This document shows, piece after piece, positions 28,612 through 39,459 of a DNA stretch of 64,000 bases. The position numbers were made by a program, and so were the translations under genes. The first letter of the stretch is position 1. Each line of letters opens with the position of its first letter. The stretch comes from Diplonema japonicum. Taxonomy: Eukaryota > Euglenozoa > Diplonemea > Diplonemida > Diplonemidae. The notes under the pieces are model-generated. The model was not told the origin of the DNA, searched no databases, and was given only the letters and a program-made list of their open reading frames with translations. The stretch spans positions 186,001 to 250,000 of the forward strand of contig OZ025712.1 in assembly GCA_964019335.1 (NCBI GenBank), written 5' to 3'.

Positions 28612-30696
28612 TCACGTCACCGGCATCAGCCTCGAGTTCCTTTCATACGCCAGAAGCAGGAACGTGTTCAACGAATGTATCACCAGCTTGCCTTCGTGTA
28701 ATGCGTCGATCCTACGTAGGAAGGCAATGCACGGTAGCTTAACAGCCTGTTTTTTTTTTTGTTTAGGGGGTTTCTCTTCACATACATAAGAAGGATGGAA
28801 AAGCCCCAACGCAATGGGGAACAGCCCGTCGGCCTCCCTGGGCATCCATGACAGCAGGGTTATCAAATCTTCCTCGGTGCGAACAGTTTTGATGAAGTTT
28901 TGGTAAATGACAATTGAGTCCTCCTCGGTGAGCATCTTGCTGCCTCGAAGACGGAGCAACCCAGTTCGCGCCTCTGCAAGCTTGTGTGTGGACGTGAAGG
29001 CAGGCGGCAGCAACGAAAGAAAACCCCCGTCTTTCCATTTTTTAATCCGCGCGGTGTTGTTCTCCCACAGCGTGTGCAGCTCAGTGTCCGGGATAGAGAG
29101 GCAATCTCCCACCGCAAGCTTGCATATACTTTCAAAATATCCCCTTATGTGGTATCTCATGAAGTCCTCTATGTATGAATCAGGCCTTCCCACACAAGCC
29201 CCCATAATCTTAGCGGCAAATACGGTATCAGAAGGCTCCGCAGCGTGCGAGATATCTGCGTTCACACTAATCTTCCCGGTATCTATGTTGCCGAGGATGT
29301 CCCACCATTCCTTGCGATGCTCGAACATGGGGTTGGTGGCACCGACAATACATGAGCTCAAGGGTTGCCAGGTGTCCATGCATGTCAGCGATGTATAAGG
29401 GAAGACCCTGGATTTTAATATGGTGTTGAATGGTGGTACTAAACAGCTAGCGACGGCGAGGACGTAGGCGCAGATTTCCTGTGCGCTGTGGTTGTAGGTT
29501 GAGAGCACCACGCGGTGGCCGGACAGCACGGCGTCGATGAGGCTGAGCGTCGACTCTTTGAAAATCTCGAAGAGTTTTCGAACGCTACCGAATCGTACGC
29601 ATATTTCCTCCTCTGACACTTGGTACGGGATGGCAACCTTATACGTCGTGCTGTTGAACTCGATCTTCGTTTTGAAATGTATTTTCTTGGGTTCTTTTAT
29701 GATGTACTTCCACACCCCGTACCGTGCCGGACTCATCATTTCCGCGGAGTCCAGGTTGATGGCCTCGCGGTCGTTTATCGACTGAAACAGGTTCTTGACG
29801 ATTTGTTTTTGCGCTGCACAGTTTTCGTCTTCTTTTATGTCAAGACATTGTTGAAGCCCTGCCCTCAGAACATCCTCAAAACACCACAGAAAACAAGGCA
29901 GCCTGCATGCAATGGACACGGCTTTGATAATCGCTCCCCTCCGCACACCAGGATCGTTCTTCCTCATTGTGATGTTGAAACAGTACAAAAACGGGTTTTG
30001 CGTGTGAGCGGGTGAATCGTCTTCTGGAGGCGGAGTGGGGCCGCGGGGGGGTTTGTTTTGCAACAAATCGTGTATCTCTGCAATGGTGCTTTCTGTACCG
30101 AGGAACGCAATGTCGAACCCGCAGCCGGCTCCCGAAACAACCACACTGTGCTGGTTTTCATTGGTTTTCTCGAATGTTTCTTCCTTTGAAAGCTTTGTGA
30201 CGTTGAGGCCCTCTGTCACGGGTATCGATTGTAATGTTTCTCCCGCGCTGTTTACAATAAATATCTCGGATTTTGAATGTTGCACGCCACGTGTTTTCGG
30301 TGTGAATTTGACTTGTTCCCGTTCGTCGGGATGGATTCGAACCCAAGTGCTGTCGGACGATCGCAGCCTGAATAAAGTGGTGTTCAAAGGGGGTTTTGTT
30401 TGATTTTCGGGGTTTTTTTTTTCGTCGGGTTTTCCGACGTCGGTTTCCCTGTTCAAAAAAAAAACGGTCTGCAGCTCGTCGTGGCCTTCTGAACGGTCTG
30501 CGAGCATCTGTTCTGCAAGATATTTCAAACGCACATCGTTTGCAGAGAAATTCTCCGGGTAGCTGCAACGAATCACGGCACCCAAATCGATATCAAACTC
30601 TGCCAATGTCACCGCTTCCACGAAGAAGTCCTTTGATTGCCTCGCCAGCTCCAACGTGCACATTTCTTCGGGTGCCATGGAGTTTCCATGTGACAT
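28612..30696 (-). CDS. DENN-domain protein, Afi1/SPA-like
   Basis: 694 residues from the ATG at 30696. The N-terminus has the upstream DENN strand VTLAEFDIDLGAVIRCSYPENF. A central core carries LIDAVLSGHRVVLSTYNHSA, PFNTILKSRVFPYTSL and GATNPMFEHRKEWWDILGN (near residue 465). The last pattern is typical of the Afi1/SPA group, which links Arf-type GTPases to polarised secretion in fungi. DENN proteins act as Rab exchange factors on membranes. A Pro-rich linker, PPRGPTPPPEDDS, lies near residue 220. No intron is needed. Confidence 0.85.
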   Translation of the reverse strand: MSHGNSMAPEEMCTLELARQSKDFFVEAVTLAEFDIDLGAVIRCSYPENFSANDVRLKYLAEQMLADRSEGHDELQTVFFLNRETDVGKPDEKKNPENQTKPPLNTTLFRLRSSDSTWVRIHPDEREQVKFTPKTRGVQHSKSEIFIVNSAGETLQSIPVTEGLNVTKLSKEETFEKTNENQHSVVVSGAGCGFDIAFLGTESTIAEIHDLLQNKPPRGPTPPPEDDSPAHTQNPFLYCFNITMRKNDPGVRRGAIIKAVSIACRLPCFLWCFEDVLRAGLQQCLDIKEDENCAAQKQIVKNLFQSINDREAINLDSAEMMSPARYGVWKYIIKEPKKIHFKTKIEFNSTTYKVAIPYQVSEEEICVRFGSVRKLFEIFKESTLSLIDAVLSGHRVVLSTYNHSAQEICAYVLAVASCLVPPFNTILKSRVFPYTSLTCMDTWQPLSSCIVGATNPMFEHRKEWWDILGNIDTGKISVNADISHAAEPSDTVFAAKIMGACVGRPDSYIEDFMRYHIRGYFESICKLAVGDCLSIPDTELHTLWENNTARIKKWKDGGFLSLLPPAFTSTHKLAEARTGLLRLRGSKMLTEEDSIVIYQNFIKTVRTEEDLITLLSWMPREADGLFPIALGLFHPSYVCEEKPPKQKKKQAVKLPCIAFLRRIDALHEGKLVIHSLNTFLLLAYERNSRLMPVT

Positions 30697-30876
30697 TTTT
30701 TTTTCTTCCTTTTCTTTTTCTTTCTTATGTTACGTGTCTCGACTGTGGATATTCATAATCGATCACGGAAAAAAGAAGGGGGGGAAAAAAAAAGAAAAAA
30801 GACACCACAAATGAAGAAAGAAAAAAAAATACGAGATAAAAAGGAAGCCAGTGTGTGTGGCGCTCCCTGGAAGATA

Positions 30877-30909
<33 letters not shown>

Positions 30910-31994
30910 AAAAAAAGAATAGGGCGAGTAATTCCTCGATTTTGTGCACCGGGGTTTACAAACTTTTTTTTTTCCCTTATAAAATAGCAATGATTTGTAA
31001 ACACATATACCATATTGCCCATATTGTATTCTTTTTTTTTTTTTTTTTTTTTTGATTACCTACAATAAGTTGTTTCTGTTCATCATAAAAAAAAAAAAGA
31101 AACTCATCTAATTTTAAACGTCAAGGTGGCACAAGTCAGACTGTGCCCAGTACCGCCACTACAGCCGGCTCCAAGGGTGCCAGACAGCACAATTGGAGTG
31201 AGCTAGTCTAACCTGTGCGGCGCCACCTCTCAGACATGGCGTGCCTGGTCCCCGTTTCCTCGCGGTAGGGGTGGGGGGCATCCTTTTCTTTTTCGCCGAA
31301 GTCAAAAATGCGATCCATGTTACCCCCTGTTTTGAAAGGACCGTCCGTGCCTGGGCGACAGTTCTGCCAAAAGGTACCTTAGTTTTGGTGACCTCTCTGC
31401 CGAAAATCCGTCACGGCCCTGGAACAGACATTCCTGAAATGACTCGCTTAAGGAGAAGTGTCGTTACGCACCTAGACCCGGCCAAAGGTCTTGCTGCCCC
31501 AAGGAAGAAAAAAAAATTTGTGATTGCAAGGTTGTGGTGGTGGTGGGGAAATAAAAAAAAAAAAAAAATCAGATAATTAACCGGAATGGTTCTACGTAAT
31601 TAGCTTAAAACAACAAAAAACAAACAAAACAAAAACAAACACAAATGAAAACTATCCCTTTTTTTCTTTTTTTTGGAGCACCAGCACCAGCTTTCCCCGA
31701 ATCGTCGTATGCATCTTATTTACAACGATCACAAAAAAAATTAGAAAGCAAAAAATAAAATAAAAATGGAGGGCACGCTCCTTTTCCAAACGAATAGTTT
31801 CACAGCACTTTTAGCACCGACAGTTTTAAAAAAAAAAAAAAAAAAAAAAAATCACAAGGAACTTTGCAGGAAAGGGGGGAAATCTTTTGGAAGAGTGGGG
31901 GGAAAAAAAAAAAAAAAAGAGAAAAAAAAAAAGTGAGAGTTAATTCTAGTTAGTCTTTTTTTTTTTTTTTTTTTCTTCTTGTAATGTGGAGAGT
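30697..31994. other. intergenic region with GC-rich island
   Basis: Mostly A/T runs, including a (GAA)n tract at 30886-30905. The island 31115-31505 is GC-rich, has no long frame on either strand, and begins and later contains near-complementary blocks (AGGTGGC, GCCACCT). It may be a decayed element or a non-coding RNA gene; I cannot decide. Confidence 0.6.
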
Positions 31995-33557
31995 TCACAC
32001 ATCACCCTCCATTGTACCGTAGTTTTTTTGCCCAACTTCGTCAAGGGCAGAAGCCGCAGCGCTAGAAGCGCTTCTAAGCCTGTCAATATCCATGACACGA
32101 TCCCAGTCTAGTACGAAGATGAGAAACATTGCAGTTAAGGATACATTGACACACAGCCCAGTCTGTTTTTTTTTTTTTTTTTTTTTTTTCATCCATACCC
32201 ATAACCCGTACCAGAACCCCACCGCCCCGAGACCTTGCGAAAAACCGAGGTACAACCCCACAGGGATGCCGATCGGCCAGTATGCAAACAGAGCAAAACA
32301 CAACGAGATCCTCTGCAACCCCGCACCGCACATCGTCCCATTAAGAGACGCCTGAAAAGTATCGAGAATGTAAAAATAGCAGATGATCGGAATAAGATCC
32401 GTTGTTATCTGAACTGTTTGCGCGTCGAGCCTACCGACGAGAACGGTCGCGACACGGCCTGGGTAGGAAAGGAGAGGGTAGACTATGAAGAAGGACACGA
32501 AAAGACCGATAATGGAATGGAGGAGCAGGGCTTGCTTCGCACGCTTCGGCTTCCCTGCCCCGAGCCAAAACCCAACCCGAACTGAACAAGAGCTTCCGAC
32601 TGCGTACGACGTCTGGTAAATAACGGTGACAAGATTGTTAACAACCGCGTTGGCCGTTAAGGAAGCTGTGTTCAGCTTCCCGGAAACTACCACCAAAACC
32701 TCGCTCGACCACCATTCTGCCATCATAGACAGCATAGCGGGCAACGCTAAACCAACATATTCTTTCAGCTCACCACATGTCGGCGGGATACCCAAATTCT
32801 CAGATGACACACCACAGTATTTATGAACGATATATGAATACACTGTAAACAACACGATCATCGCTATCGGGACAGTGTGCTGTGCAGGGACCACCGTTCC
32901 CACAACGAACAAAATAACGGGGAACACGAACAAACCAGACCCGCAGAGGATAGCGCCAGCCCAAGGGCGCAGCAATGCCTCCAGGTACCTCCTGTACGTG
33001 ATAAAGAATGCGTTTGCAGGGAGAGCAAGAATCGATATCGCAAAGTAAACTGTCGCGTCGTACGCCACGACGGTCTCCTGCCCCATCGAGACTAGAAAGT
33101 TGTATGTAAACGGGAGAAGAAATGCCGGCACCAATGTCCATGCCATATGTGTCACGAAACCAACGTTTAAGTACGCATCAGGTGTTTTCCCTGTTTTATG
33201 TGTGGCACCGTGGTATTGGGAAGTCAGGGTCGTCAGTGCTGTGGAAAGACCTGATATTGCAGCCCATCCCAGCATTGCCGTTAGCGACATGCCCAGCGTG
33301 ACTCCGGCAAGGTGCTCTGGGGCGTAGATGTTGACGAAGTGCATCCCGATGAGGTTTAGACCGTATTGTCCGAGGCCTCTAACGACTAAGGGTGCCATGA
33401 CCTTCACCACAAGGGAGCCTTCCTTCATGCAGAATTTGTCCAGATTGGACAACAGGGAGGATGCGTCTCTCTCGGTCTTCCCGTCCAAAAACGGACTGAG
33501 CTCGTCTTTGGTCGGCATCACGACGGGCGACAAAACTGGTCGTTCTGAACATCCCAT
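31995..33557 (-). CDS. MATE-family efflux transporter
   Basis: Exon 1 is 33557-32199 and exon 2 is 32162-31995, giving 508 residues from the ATG after about 18 A. Twelve hydrophobic helices are arranged as two MATE bundles. Motifs include the start of the first repeat, VVKVMAPLVVRGLGQYGLNLIGMHF, GLSTALTTLTSQYHGA, EYVGLALPAMLSMMAEWWSSEVLV, and GAVGFWYGLW in the last repeat. MATE proteins export organic cations or drugs in exchange for H+ or Na+. The 36-nt poly-A intron falls exactly inside the conserved GxWxGL-x-G segment; its removal restores GFWYGLWTGLC. Reading through it would put eight lysines in a membrane helix. Confidence 0.92.
   Translation of the reverse strand: MGCSERPVLSPVVMPTKDELSPFLDGKTERDASSLLSNLDKFCMKEGSLVVKVMAPLVVRGLGQYGLNLIGMHFVNIYAPEHLAGVTLGMSLTAMLGWAAISGLSTALTTLTSQYHGATHKTGKTPDAYLNVGFVTHMAWTLVPAFLLPFTYNFLVSMGQETVVAYDATVYFAISILALPANAFFITYRRYLEALLRPWAGAILCGSGLFVFPVILFVVGTVVPAQHTVPIAMIVLFTVYSYIVHKYCGVSSENLGIPPTCGELKEYVGLALPAMLSMMAEWWSSEVLVVVSGKLNTASLTANAVVNNLVTVIYQTSYAVGSSCSVRVGFWLGAGKPKRAKQALLLHSIIGLFVSFFIVYPLLSYPGRVATVLVGRLDAQTVQITTDLIPIICYFYILDTFQASLNGTMCGAGLQRISLCFALFAYWPIGIPVGLYLGFSQGLGAVGFWYGLWVWMKKKKKKKKQTGLCVNVSLTAMFLIFVLDWDRVMDIDRLRSASSAAASALDEVGQKNYGTMEGDV
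32163..32198 (-). other. poly-A intron (36 nt)
   Basis: Donor GTATGGATG, 24 A, acceptor CAG. Phase 0, length divisible by three, no stop. Family alignment at the GLW segment supports removal. Confidence 0.85.
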
Positions 33558-33648
33558 TTTTTTTTTTTTTTTTTGTGCACAGTGTGCTACCCGCACCTCC
33601 CGCCCCCGCCCCACACCCCCTCCTTAAAAATTGAGAGGGAAAAAACTC

Positions 33649-33686
<38 letters not shown>

Positions 33687-33753
33687 CAACTTCTAAGACG
33701 AAAAATATTTTAAATAAAAAAAAAAAGAAGAAGAAGAAGAAGAAAGAAAGAAA

Positions 33754-35193
33754 CTAGATTCTTCCCCTCGGGGCTGTGTGTTGTTGTTGTGGTTGGTATG
33801 CATCCGGTTGCCCTGCAGTCAGCGCGTCTGATTGCCGTTTAGCTTCCTCGTTCACCTTCACGATCGCAGACATGACGGTGGTGAACACCCGCCAGTCTTG
33901 CGCTTGGTTACAATGGACCTCAACGCTTCTCTCACGGAACCCAAGGATCATGCACCCTTCAGGTCGTTGCCGAACGGCCGTGTCTGTGGGCTTTTTAGGT
34001 GCGGGGCCGTTGAGCCATTCCCCGTTCATATGCGGCGCAAAGCCCGGAGAGGTGGAGCAAGACTGCCCTGCTCTGAATGAAACAAGATCGTTCAGGGGGC
34101 ATCTGTCTTTCATGTCCTTCCCACCTTCATCGAACCACACCAGCCAAGGACCCTTCCGTTTCCTGTTGTCCAAGAATGACATTATTGAAAACCACCGTTC
34201 TTCAGGTCCGGTGCGCAGCCCGTACCTCGTCATTGGGATCATGGACCGTACCATCCCGGAGAGGGCATCCATGAGACGGTGGTCCCCGAGCCACGGCCGC
34301 ATGATAGGGAGGTGCTCTTTGTTTAACCCGCGCAGCGCGAACAGTTCAATAATTTTCTCCGCAGCAGGACCTTCCACCACAACCGTTTCCTTTACAGGCC
34401 TTACCGCTTCTTCATTGTGAACGGTGGTAGGCGGTACAACAGGGTCCTTATCTAACGAATCCACTGAGAATTCCGACGGTGTGACTGTACGTGGTAGCGA
34501 CGGTGCCTGCGAGGGAATGCTCACAGGAGTGGGTTGCTGCTGCACCCCTGCTGGTGATGGTGCGTCGGGAGACGGGTTCTGAGACATCGATTGCAGCTTT
34601 GTTAGAATATTGGGGTTGGTACCGGAAGACGGTGTTTGGTTTGGACCTTGCTTCTGCTGACGGGGAGGTGGGATGCTGTACCGATCTGGGTCCCACTCCC
34701 TTACCATTGGTGCACGCTGGGCCCGCCACACCGGCTGCACAGCACGCAGGTTCGCTATATCAGGATCTGTATATTTATGCCCCACCGGCTTAAAAAAACT
34801 TTGTTGCTGATAAGGCGTAGGTGTAGGGGTCAGCTTTGGAGACAATCCTGGCGGAGGGGACACATGACCATTCTGTGACACAGCACCAGCTGTCACGGGG
34901 TGAGGGGGCGGTATCTGAACAGACGGTGCCGCCATGTTCACCTTAGCCTGATTGAACAGTGGTGCCAATTCGTTTTCTGCTGTTGTGTAGTGCCGTGTGT
35001 GTCCTCCATTTACAGGTGTTCTCGCGGCACCGGCAGAGTATACCATATCCTTATAGACAGGTGCGGCCATCGGAGGTGGGGTCCGTCCACCCGTGGCTGC
35101 ATTTCCACCATTTTCGATCGAAGTATAGTTCATCGAGGGTGACAGCCTCATTTTCGGATACCCACTTGACTGGGGTTCATTATGGTACCCCAT
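33754..35193 (-). CDS. disordered protein with C-terminal PH-like domain
   Basis: 479 residues from the ATG at 35193. Residues 1-320 are Pro/Gln/Ser/Thr-rich and probably unstructured. The last 150 residues contain a helical part (AAEKIIELFALRGLNKEHLPIM) and then a PH-like fold: RWFSIMSFLDNRKRKGPWLVWFD, PLNDLVSFRAG, a loop, PEGCMILGFRERSVEVHC, and a closing helix DWRVFTTVMSAIVKVN. PH-like domains bind phosphoinositides or proteins. Specific function is unknown. Confidence 0.6.
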   Translation of the reverse strand: MGYHNEPQSSGYPKMRLSPSMNYTSIENGGNAATGGRTPPPMAAPVYKDMVYSAGAARTPVNGGHTRHYTTAENELAPLFNQAKVNMAAPSVQIPPPHPVTAGAVSQNGHVSPPPGLSPKLTPTPTPYQQQSFFKPVGHKYTDPDIANLRAVQPVWRAQRAPMVREWDPDRYSIPPPRQQKQGPNQTPSSGTNPNILTKLQSMSQNPSPDAPSPAGVQQQPTPVSIPSQAPSLPRTVTPSEFSVDSLDKDPVVPPTTVHNEEAVRPVKETVVVEGPAAEKIIELFALRGLNKEHLPIMRPWLGDHRLMDALSGMVRSMIPMTRYGLRTGPEERWFSIMSFLDNRKRKGPWLVWFDEGGKDMKDRCPLNDLVSFRAGQSCSTSPGFAPHMNGEWLNGPAPKKPTDTAVRQRPEGCMILGFRERSVEVHCNQAQDWRVFTTVMSAIVKVNEEAKRQSDALTAGQPDAYQPQQQHTAPRGRI

Positions 35194-35501
35194 GTGTTTT
35201 ATTTTTTTTCCCCTTCCCCCTCCCTGGATTTCTTTTTTTAGAATTGCTGGGGGGGGGGGGGGGGGTGGAGAGAAAAAATGCAAGAAAAAAATAGGGAGGG
35301 AAGAAGAAGAAGAAAAAAATAACCCCTCCTTTTTTTTATTTCCTGTGTATTGTGCGTGTGCCAAACTCATAGTTTTTTTTTTTTTTTTTTTTTTTTTTTT
35401 CTTTCCCGTCCTCAAAAAAAAATTACAAATTCCTCAATTTAAAAACAAAACTAAAAAAAAGAATTTCACTATGATAGGAACGAAGTGGTTAGCAACGGCC
35501 C

Positions 35502-35535
<34 letters not shown>

Positions 35536-35644
35536 TATTATCACAAACCAAGGTAAAAAAAAAAACAAAGGGCAAAAATTAAAGAAAAAAAAATTCAAAT
35601 TTCGTTTCCTCCGTTTCTTCCCCCTCCTTGTATCCTAAAAGGGG
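35194..35644. other. intergenic homopolymer stretch
   Basis: G, A and T runs, plus the 43-bp repeat listed separately. No gene seen. Confidence 0.75.
35465..35505 (+). repeat. 41-bp repeat B, copy 1
   Basis: TTCACTATGATAGGAACGAA and the following GTGGTTAGCAACGGCCCGCA are repeated without change at 39419-39459, in the same orientation. Both copies are flanked by A or T runs. Confidence 0.9.
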
Positions 35645-35647
35645 GGA

Positions 35648-36034
35648 CTAAAGGGGGGGCCCGAATAATTCCCTCCCAAATAATGTGTTTTTTTCCCAAA
35701 TAATTCTTTTTTTTTTTCGGGGGTTTTTCCGCTCCAAATTTCCCAAATAATTCCCGACCCCCTTTCTTTTTTTTGGGGGGGACCGGGGGGTGGGGGGGTC
35801 ACATGGTAGTCATGCAACGGGCTTTTCTCGGTTACGCCTGTGCAGGGTAGTAGCCTACCTAACCCATGTATACATTCCTTTTTTGACCAAAAAGTCGATT
35901 TCCGCCTGATTTTGGGCACTTACGAGCAATTCCTTTGCATTTTGTGTATTCCAAATAATTCTTTTTTTTTTGGAGCCCAAACACCCCCCCTCCACTGCCC
36001 AAATAAAGGGATTATTCGGGGGGGCCCTTTAATC
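35648..36034. mobile_element. MITE-like element with terminal inverted repeats
   Basis: Ends are inverted copies: TAAAGGG...CCCGAATAATTCCCT on the left and, on the complement of the right end, TAAAGGG...CCCGAATAATCCCTT. The interior repeats CCCAAATAATTC about five times. There is no coding capacity. At about 390 bp with about 20-bp inverted ends it fits a miniature DNA transposon. A target duplication is not clear. Confidence 0.65.
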
Positions 36035-36068
36035 TTTTTTTTTTTTTTTTTTTTTCCCTTCTTCCTTT

Positions 36069-37717
36069 TTAAGAAGCAGGTTGGGAAAGAATATCTGGGT
36101 CAAAGGCAGAGCCCTCAGGGGGAGGCCAGAACACATTGCGGTGCTCTGAAATTGGTTTAGGTGAGTAAGGTGTGAAGTCCTCCTCATGGTGCTCTATGAG
36201 CCAGGTGTCGTCTCCCTCTTCCTCCTCACTTGGATCGGGCTCCTCACTGAGCTGCTCCTGTTCGTCAGGAAGGTCTTCCCTTTCTTTGAGCAGGTCTTCC
36301 CCTTCTTCCTCTTCATCATCACCACCACCGGCATCCTTTTCAAACAAGGCGTCTGTGTCCTCTTCTGCTTCTCTTGCAAGAATCACTGGTTCCCTTAAAG
36401 GATAGCCATGTTCCTTTGCGTGAATAAGTCCTACTTCATCATCTTCCTGGTTTTTTTTTTTTTTTTAAATTATGAAACATACCCTTGGCACAACCATCAA
36501 TCTAACCCTCACCTTCCCCCTCACAGTGCCTTCCTCATCTTTTGCAGCGAACCAGTTGTCGATGACGGTCGGGTCCTTCAAGGATAGAAAGAACAAAAGC
36601 GGTATCTTTGCAATGCCGATTGTCCTCCTTGACATCACCTTATACTTCTTCAGCTTGACAATGAGGTACTATGGATGGGGGGGGGGGGGTGTTTTTCAAC
36701 AAACAAAAAAAATACCTGTGAATTTTTCACCTCTGAAAAGAACGCGAAGCCTTCCTTCCAAACAGGGGTTGCACAGTCTTTTTGAACATGTGTTTCACGG
36801 CAGACCTCCAAGTTGTTCGGAAGGGTAACCTTCACATAAGTAGACCGTGGATGGCCTTCACTGTTGGGCGGGACTTCGCCCTCGATAATCTCTGCAATGA
36901 GCTTTCTGTTGTCCATCCTTACGCCTGTTACCTTAAAAGCTCTGCCTACCTGCGAAGGGAACCCACCTGGGATCCGCAGCCGGAGATGAACCTCACCAGT
37001 TTTCTGCGCCTGGCCAAGCTTCAACGGGAACCAGTTATCAATTACAGTACTGTTCGTGAATGTGGTAAAAAATTTCATGGGGATAGCAACGAGGCCTAGA
37101 CGCTGCCCTGTGAGCCCTCGGTCTGTCTTTTCGTTCACCGCACACACTAGAAAATGCTTTTCCGAGTAAATAATGGGAAATTCGTACAGATCATGCCATG
37201 CAGGTTGAGCTCCTTTTTGTATATGACTGCGACGAACTGTGGACTCAATAGGGATCCCCCTGTCGTCCACAGTCTTGCAGATGGAAAATTTTACTTGGCT
37301 GAGTACTGGCTCGGGGTATTCCAGTTTGGCTGCTATAAGATCAACTAGGATTGTGTTGCCTCCTTTGTGATGAGTCTTTGGTTGACTCCGAACAGCTAGT
37401 GGCGATGCAGGGGTGTATGTGTTGCTCCGGCGTCGCCCTCCTTTTACTGAGCTGCTCGGGACTTCCAGGACGGGGTGGGATGCAACGGTGCGCTTCTCGT
37501 CCCTCAGAATTTTTATGAATTTCACTACGTGTTCCTTCTTCATTCCTAGTTGGGTCAGGTCTCCTTCTGTCAGGCGGCCTACGTCTCGGAAATCTTCGAA
37601 TCCGTTGTTTTTGAACATTGGGAGGTACTCCTCCAGGCCGCCCCGCATCAGCAAGCTCCTAAGATCAGTGTTGTGGGCATCGTTGTCATGCTCGTGCGGT
37701 GCGAACGAACCGCTCAT
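36069..37717 (-). CDS. SAM and tandem C2-like domain protein
   Basis: Exons 37717-36716, 36668-36483 and 36446-36069 give 521 residues. A SAM domain (about 20-80: LRSLLMRGGLEEYLPMFKNNGF, LTQLGMKKEHVVKFIKILRDE) is followed by two C2-like sandwiches, each ending in FP-type NWFPLK or NWFAAK blocks. The C-terminus is very acidic (runs of Glu and Asp). C2 domains usually bind membranes or partners; the Ca-binding Asp set is not obvious. The paralogue at 40029-41033 has the same second-half sequence without an intron, which fixes the joins: SEVKNSQ joins YLIVKLKK, then VVPR joins EDDE. Confidence 0.88.
36447..36482 (-). other. A-rich intron (36 nt)
   Basis: GTATGT donor, CATAATTT, about 16 A, CCAG acceptor. 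Phase 0. Confidence 0.8.
36669..36715 (-). other. intron (47 nt) with T and C runs
   Basis: GTATTT donor, a run of 12-13 C, CCATAG acceptor. Placement is confirmed by the intronless paralogue, which reads straight from SEVKNT into PYLLVHL. Confidence 0.88.
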
Positions 37718-37770
37718 TGGTTTCTTTTTTTGTTTTTTGTTTTTTTGTTTTAGATATTTTTTGTAATTAT

Positions 37771-37788
37771 CACACACACACACACACC
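37771..37788. repeat. (CA)n microsatellite
   Basis: Nine CA units upstream of the SAM/C2 gene start. Confidence 0.95.
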
Positions 37789-38988
37789 CCTCTCCCCCCG
37801 CCTTTTTGAGAAATTTGATTGTTTGCTCGTTTTTTTTTCTTCTTTCTTTTTGTAATGGTATTTTTTTGTTGAGAGAAACAAGGAAGAGGGAAAGAAGAAA
37901 TAAAATAAAAAAAAAAGGAAGAATATTTGTTGCAGGCTTCGTGTAAGAAGGAAAAAGAAACATTGTTGCATTAATGAGAAAAAGAAAGAGGAAGAAGCGG
38001 GAAAAAAAAGGCTTCGGGGGGAGGGGGGTCCATAGCAGTACTCGGGATAAATCTCAGTTCACTCAGTTTCGGACCCTCAAATATCGGCGGGAAAAAAAAA
38101 AAAAAAAAAAGAAATCGCAATTTTCTTTCCTCATTGAGGAGGCACGGGTCCAGGATGTGTCTCCACACCCTGCACGGCTCTTACCGTTGTTCCGGTAAGG
38201 CTAATCATGGTAAAAAGAAAAAAAGCCATGCGAGAAGTAAATCCACAAGTCACAAGTAATATTAGTTTATTTCATTTGGTCAAATTACTTCTTTGTATTC
38301 GTCCCCCTGACTTTGAAGTAGGGGGTCGTTTGCTCACAACGCAAAAAACAGATAAAGAATATATATAAAAAAAAAACAAACTCTTTTCTTTTCTTTTCTT
38401 TTTTTCTTTTTTGCGTACACACACCAGGGACCAACAGAATTTGTCATTTGTTGTTTCGCACGAGAAAAAAAAAAGATTTTAAAAAAAAAGATGCAAAATA
38501 ATTTCTGCTCAAGTTGCATATAGTTATAAAATCTTTTTTTTTTGTCACAAAAAAAAAGGAAGCGAAGGCTAGGTAGAAGAGCGAAAAAAAAAGAGTAAGA
38601 GATAGTATTCTCTCTCCCTATGCAAAAAAAAGGGGGAGGGGAGTATTATTCCGGCACTTTTTGTTTTTAAACAACTAGCAAGAAATTTATAGCCGGGTAC
38701 AGCGGTCAAGAACATTATAAAAAGGATCTTGCACTCGCTTGAGGTCCCCCTAAAAAAAACCTCCTCCCTTTATAAAACACAACTTGCTGCGTTTCCAACG
38801 AACAATATTCACTACTGAAGAGATTAGAGAAGAAATTAAAAAAAAAAAAGCCCGTTTCGGGTGCTTTTTTTTTCTTCTTCTTTTTTAAAAAAAAAGAAAA
38901 GAAAGGAGGAACTGTCTGTGTAAAATAATGAAATAAAAAAAAAATAAAAAAATCTAAGACCCTATTTCTCTGACTTTTTTTTTTCTTT

Positions 38989-39024
<36 letters not shown>

Positions 39025-39418
39025 AGAGTTAATGGGGGATTCACCCCCCCTTCCATTGCCCAAAAAAATCGGATTTTTTTTTTTTCCCTCTGAGAAGAAA
39101 CACAAAAAAAAAAAAAAAACGGGGGCTTAAAAAAAACTTGTTATGCATTGAGAAAAGAAAATGCGTAAGAAAGGGGGGAGGGGACGCGGTAAACTGTATA
39201 CGGATAGTTAGAAGGGGGGGAAGAAAGAAATACCTCTTGTACACAAGTCAAGCTGTCGTGAGCAATGATTGCGTGAGACAGGAAAAAAAAAAAAAAAAAA
39301 CCTACGAATGATTTAAAAAGGTCGGCAATCCGCCTGACCATTAGAAAAAAAAAGGTGTCTTTGAAGGGAACCTGCAGTATGTGACAGGATCGCCTAACGA
39401 CAATCAACTCAAAAAAAA

Positions 39419-39459
39419 TTCACTATGATAGGAACGAAGTGGTTAGCAACGGCCCGCAT
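39419..39459 (+). repeat. 41-bp repeat B, copy 2
   Basis: Identical to 35465-35505, same orientation, about 3.95 kb apart, with the SAM/C2 gene between the copies. Confidence 0.9.

Noticed and set aside
30318-30345. tRNA T-loop-like sequence GGGTTCGAATCC
   Set aside because: Lies within conserved DENN coding sequence and has no matching acceptor or anticodon arms.
37771-37788. CRISPR or other regular array
   Set aside because: Only simple dinucleotide repeats; no spacer-repeat structure anywhere in the window.
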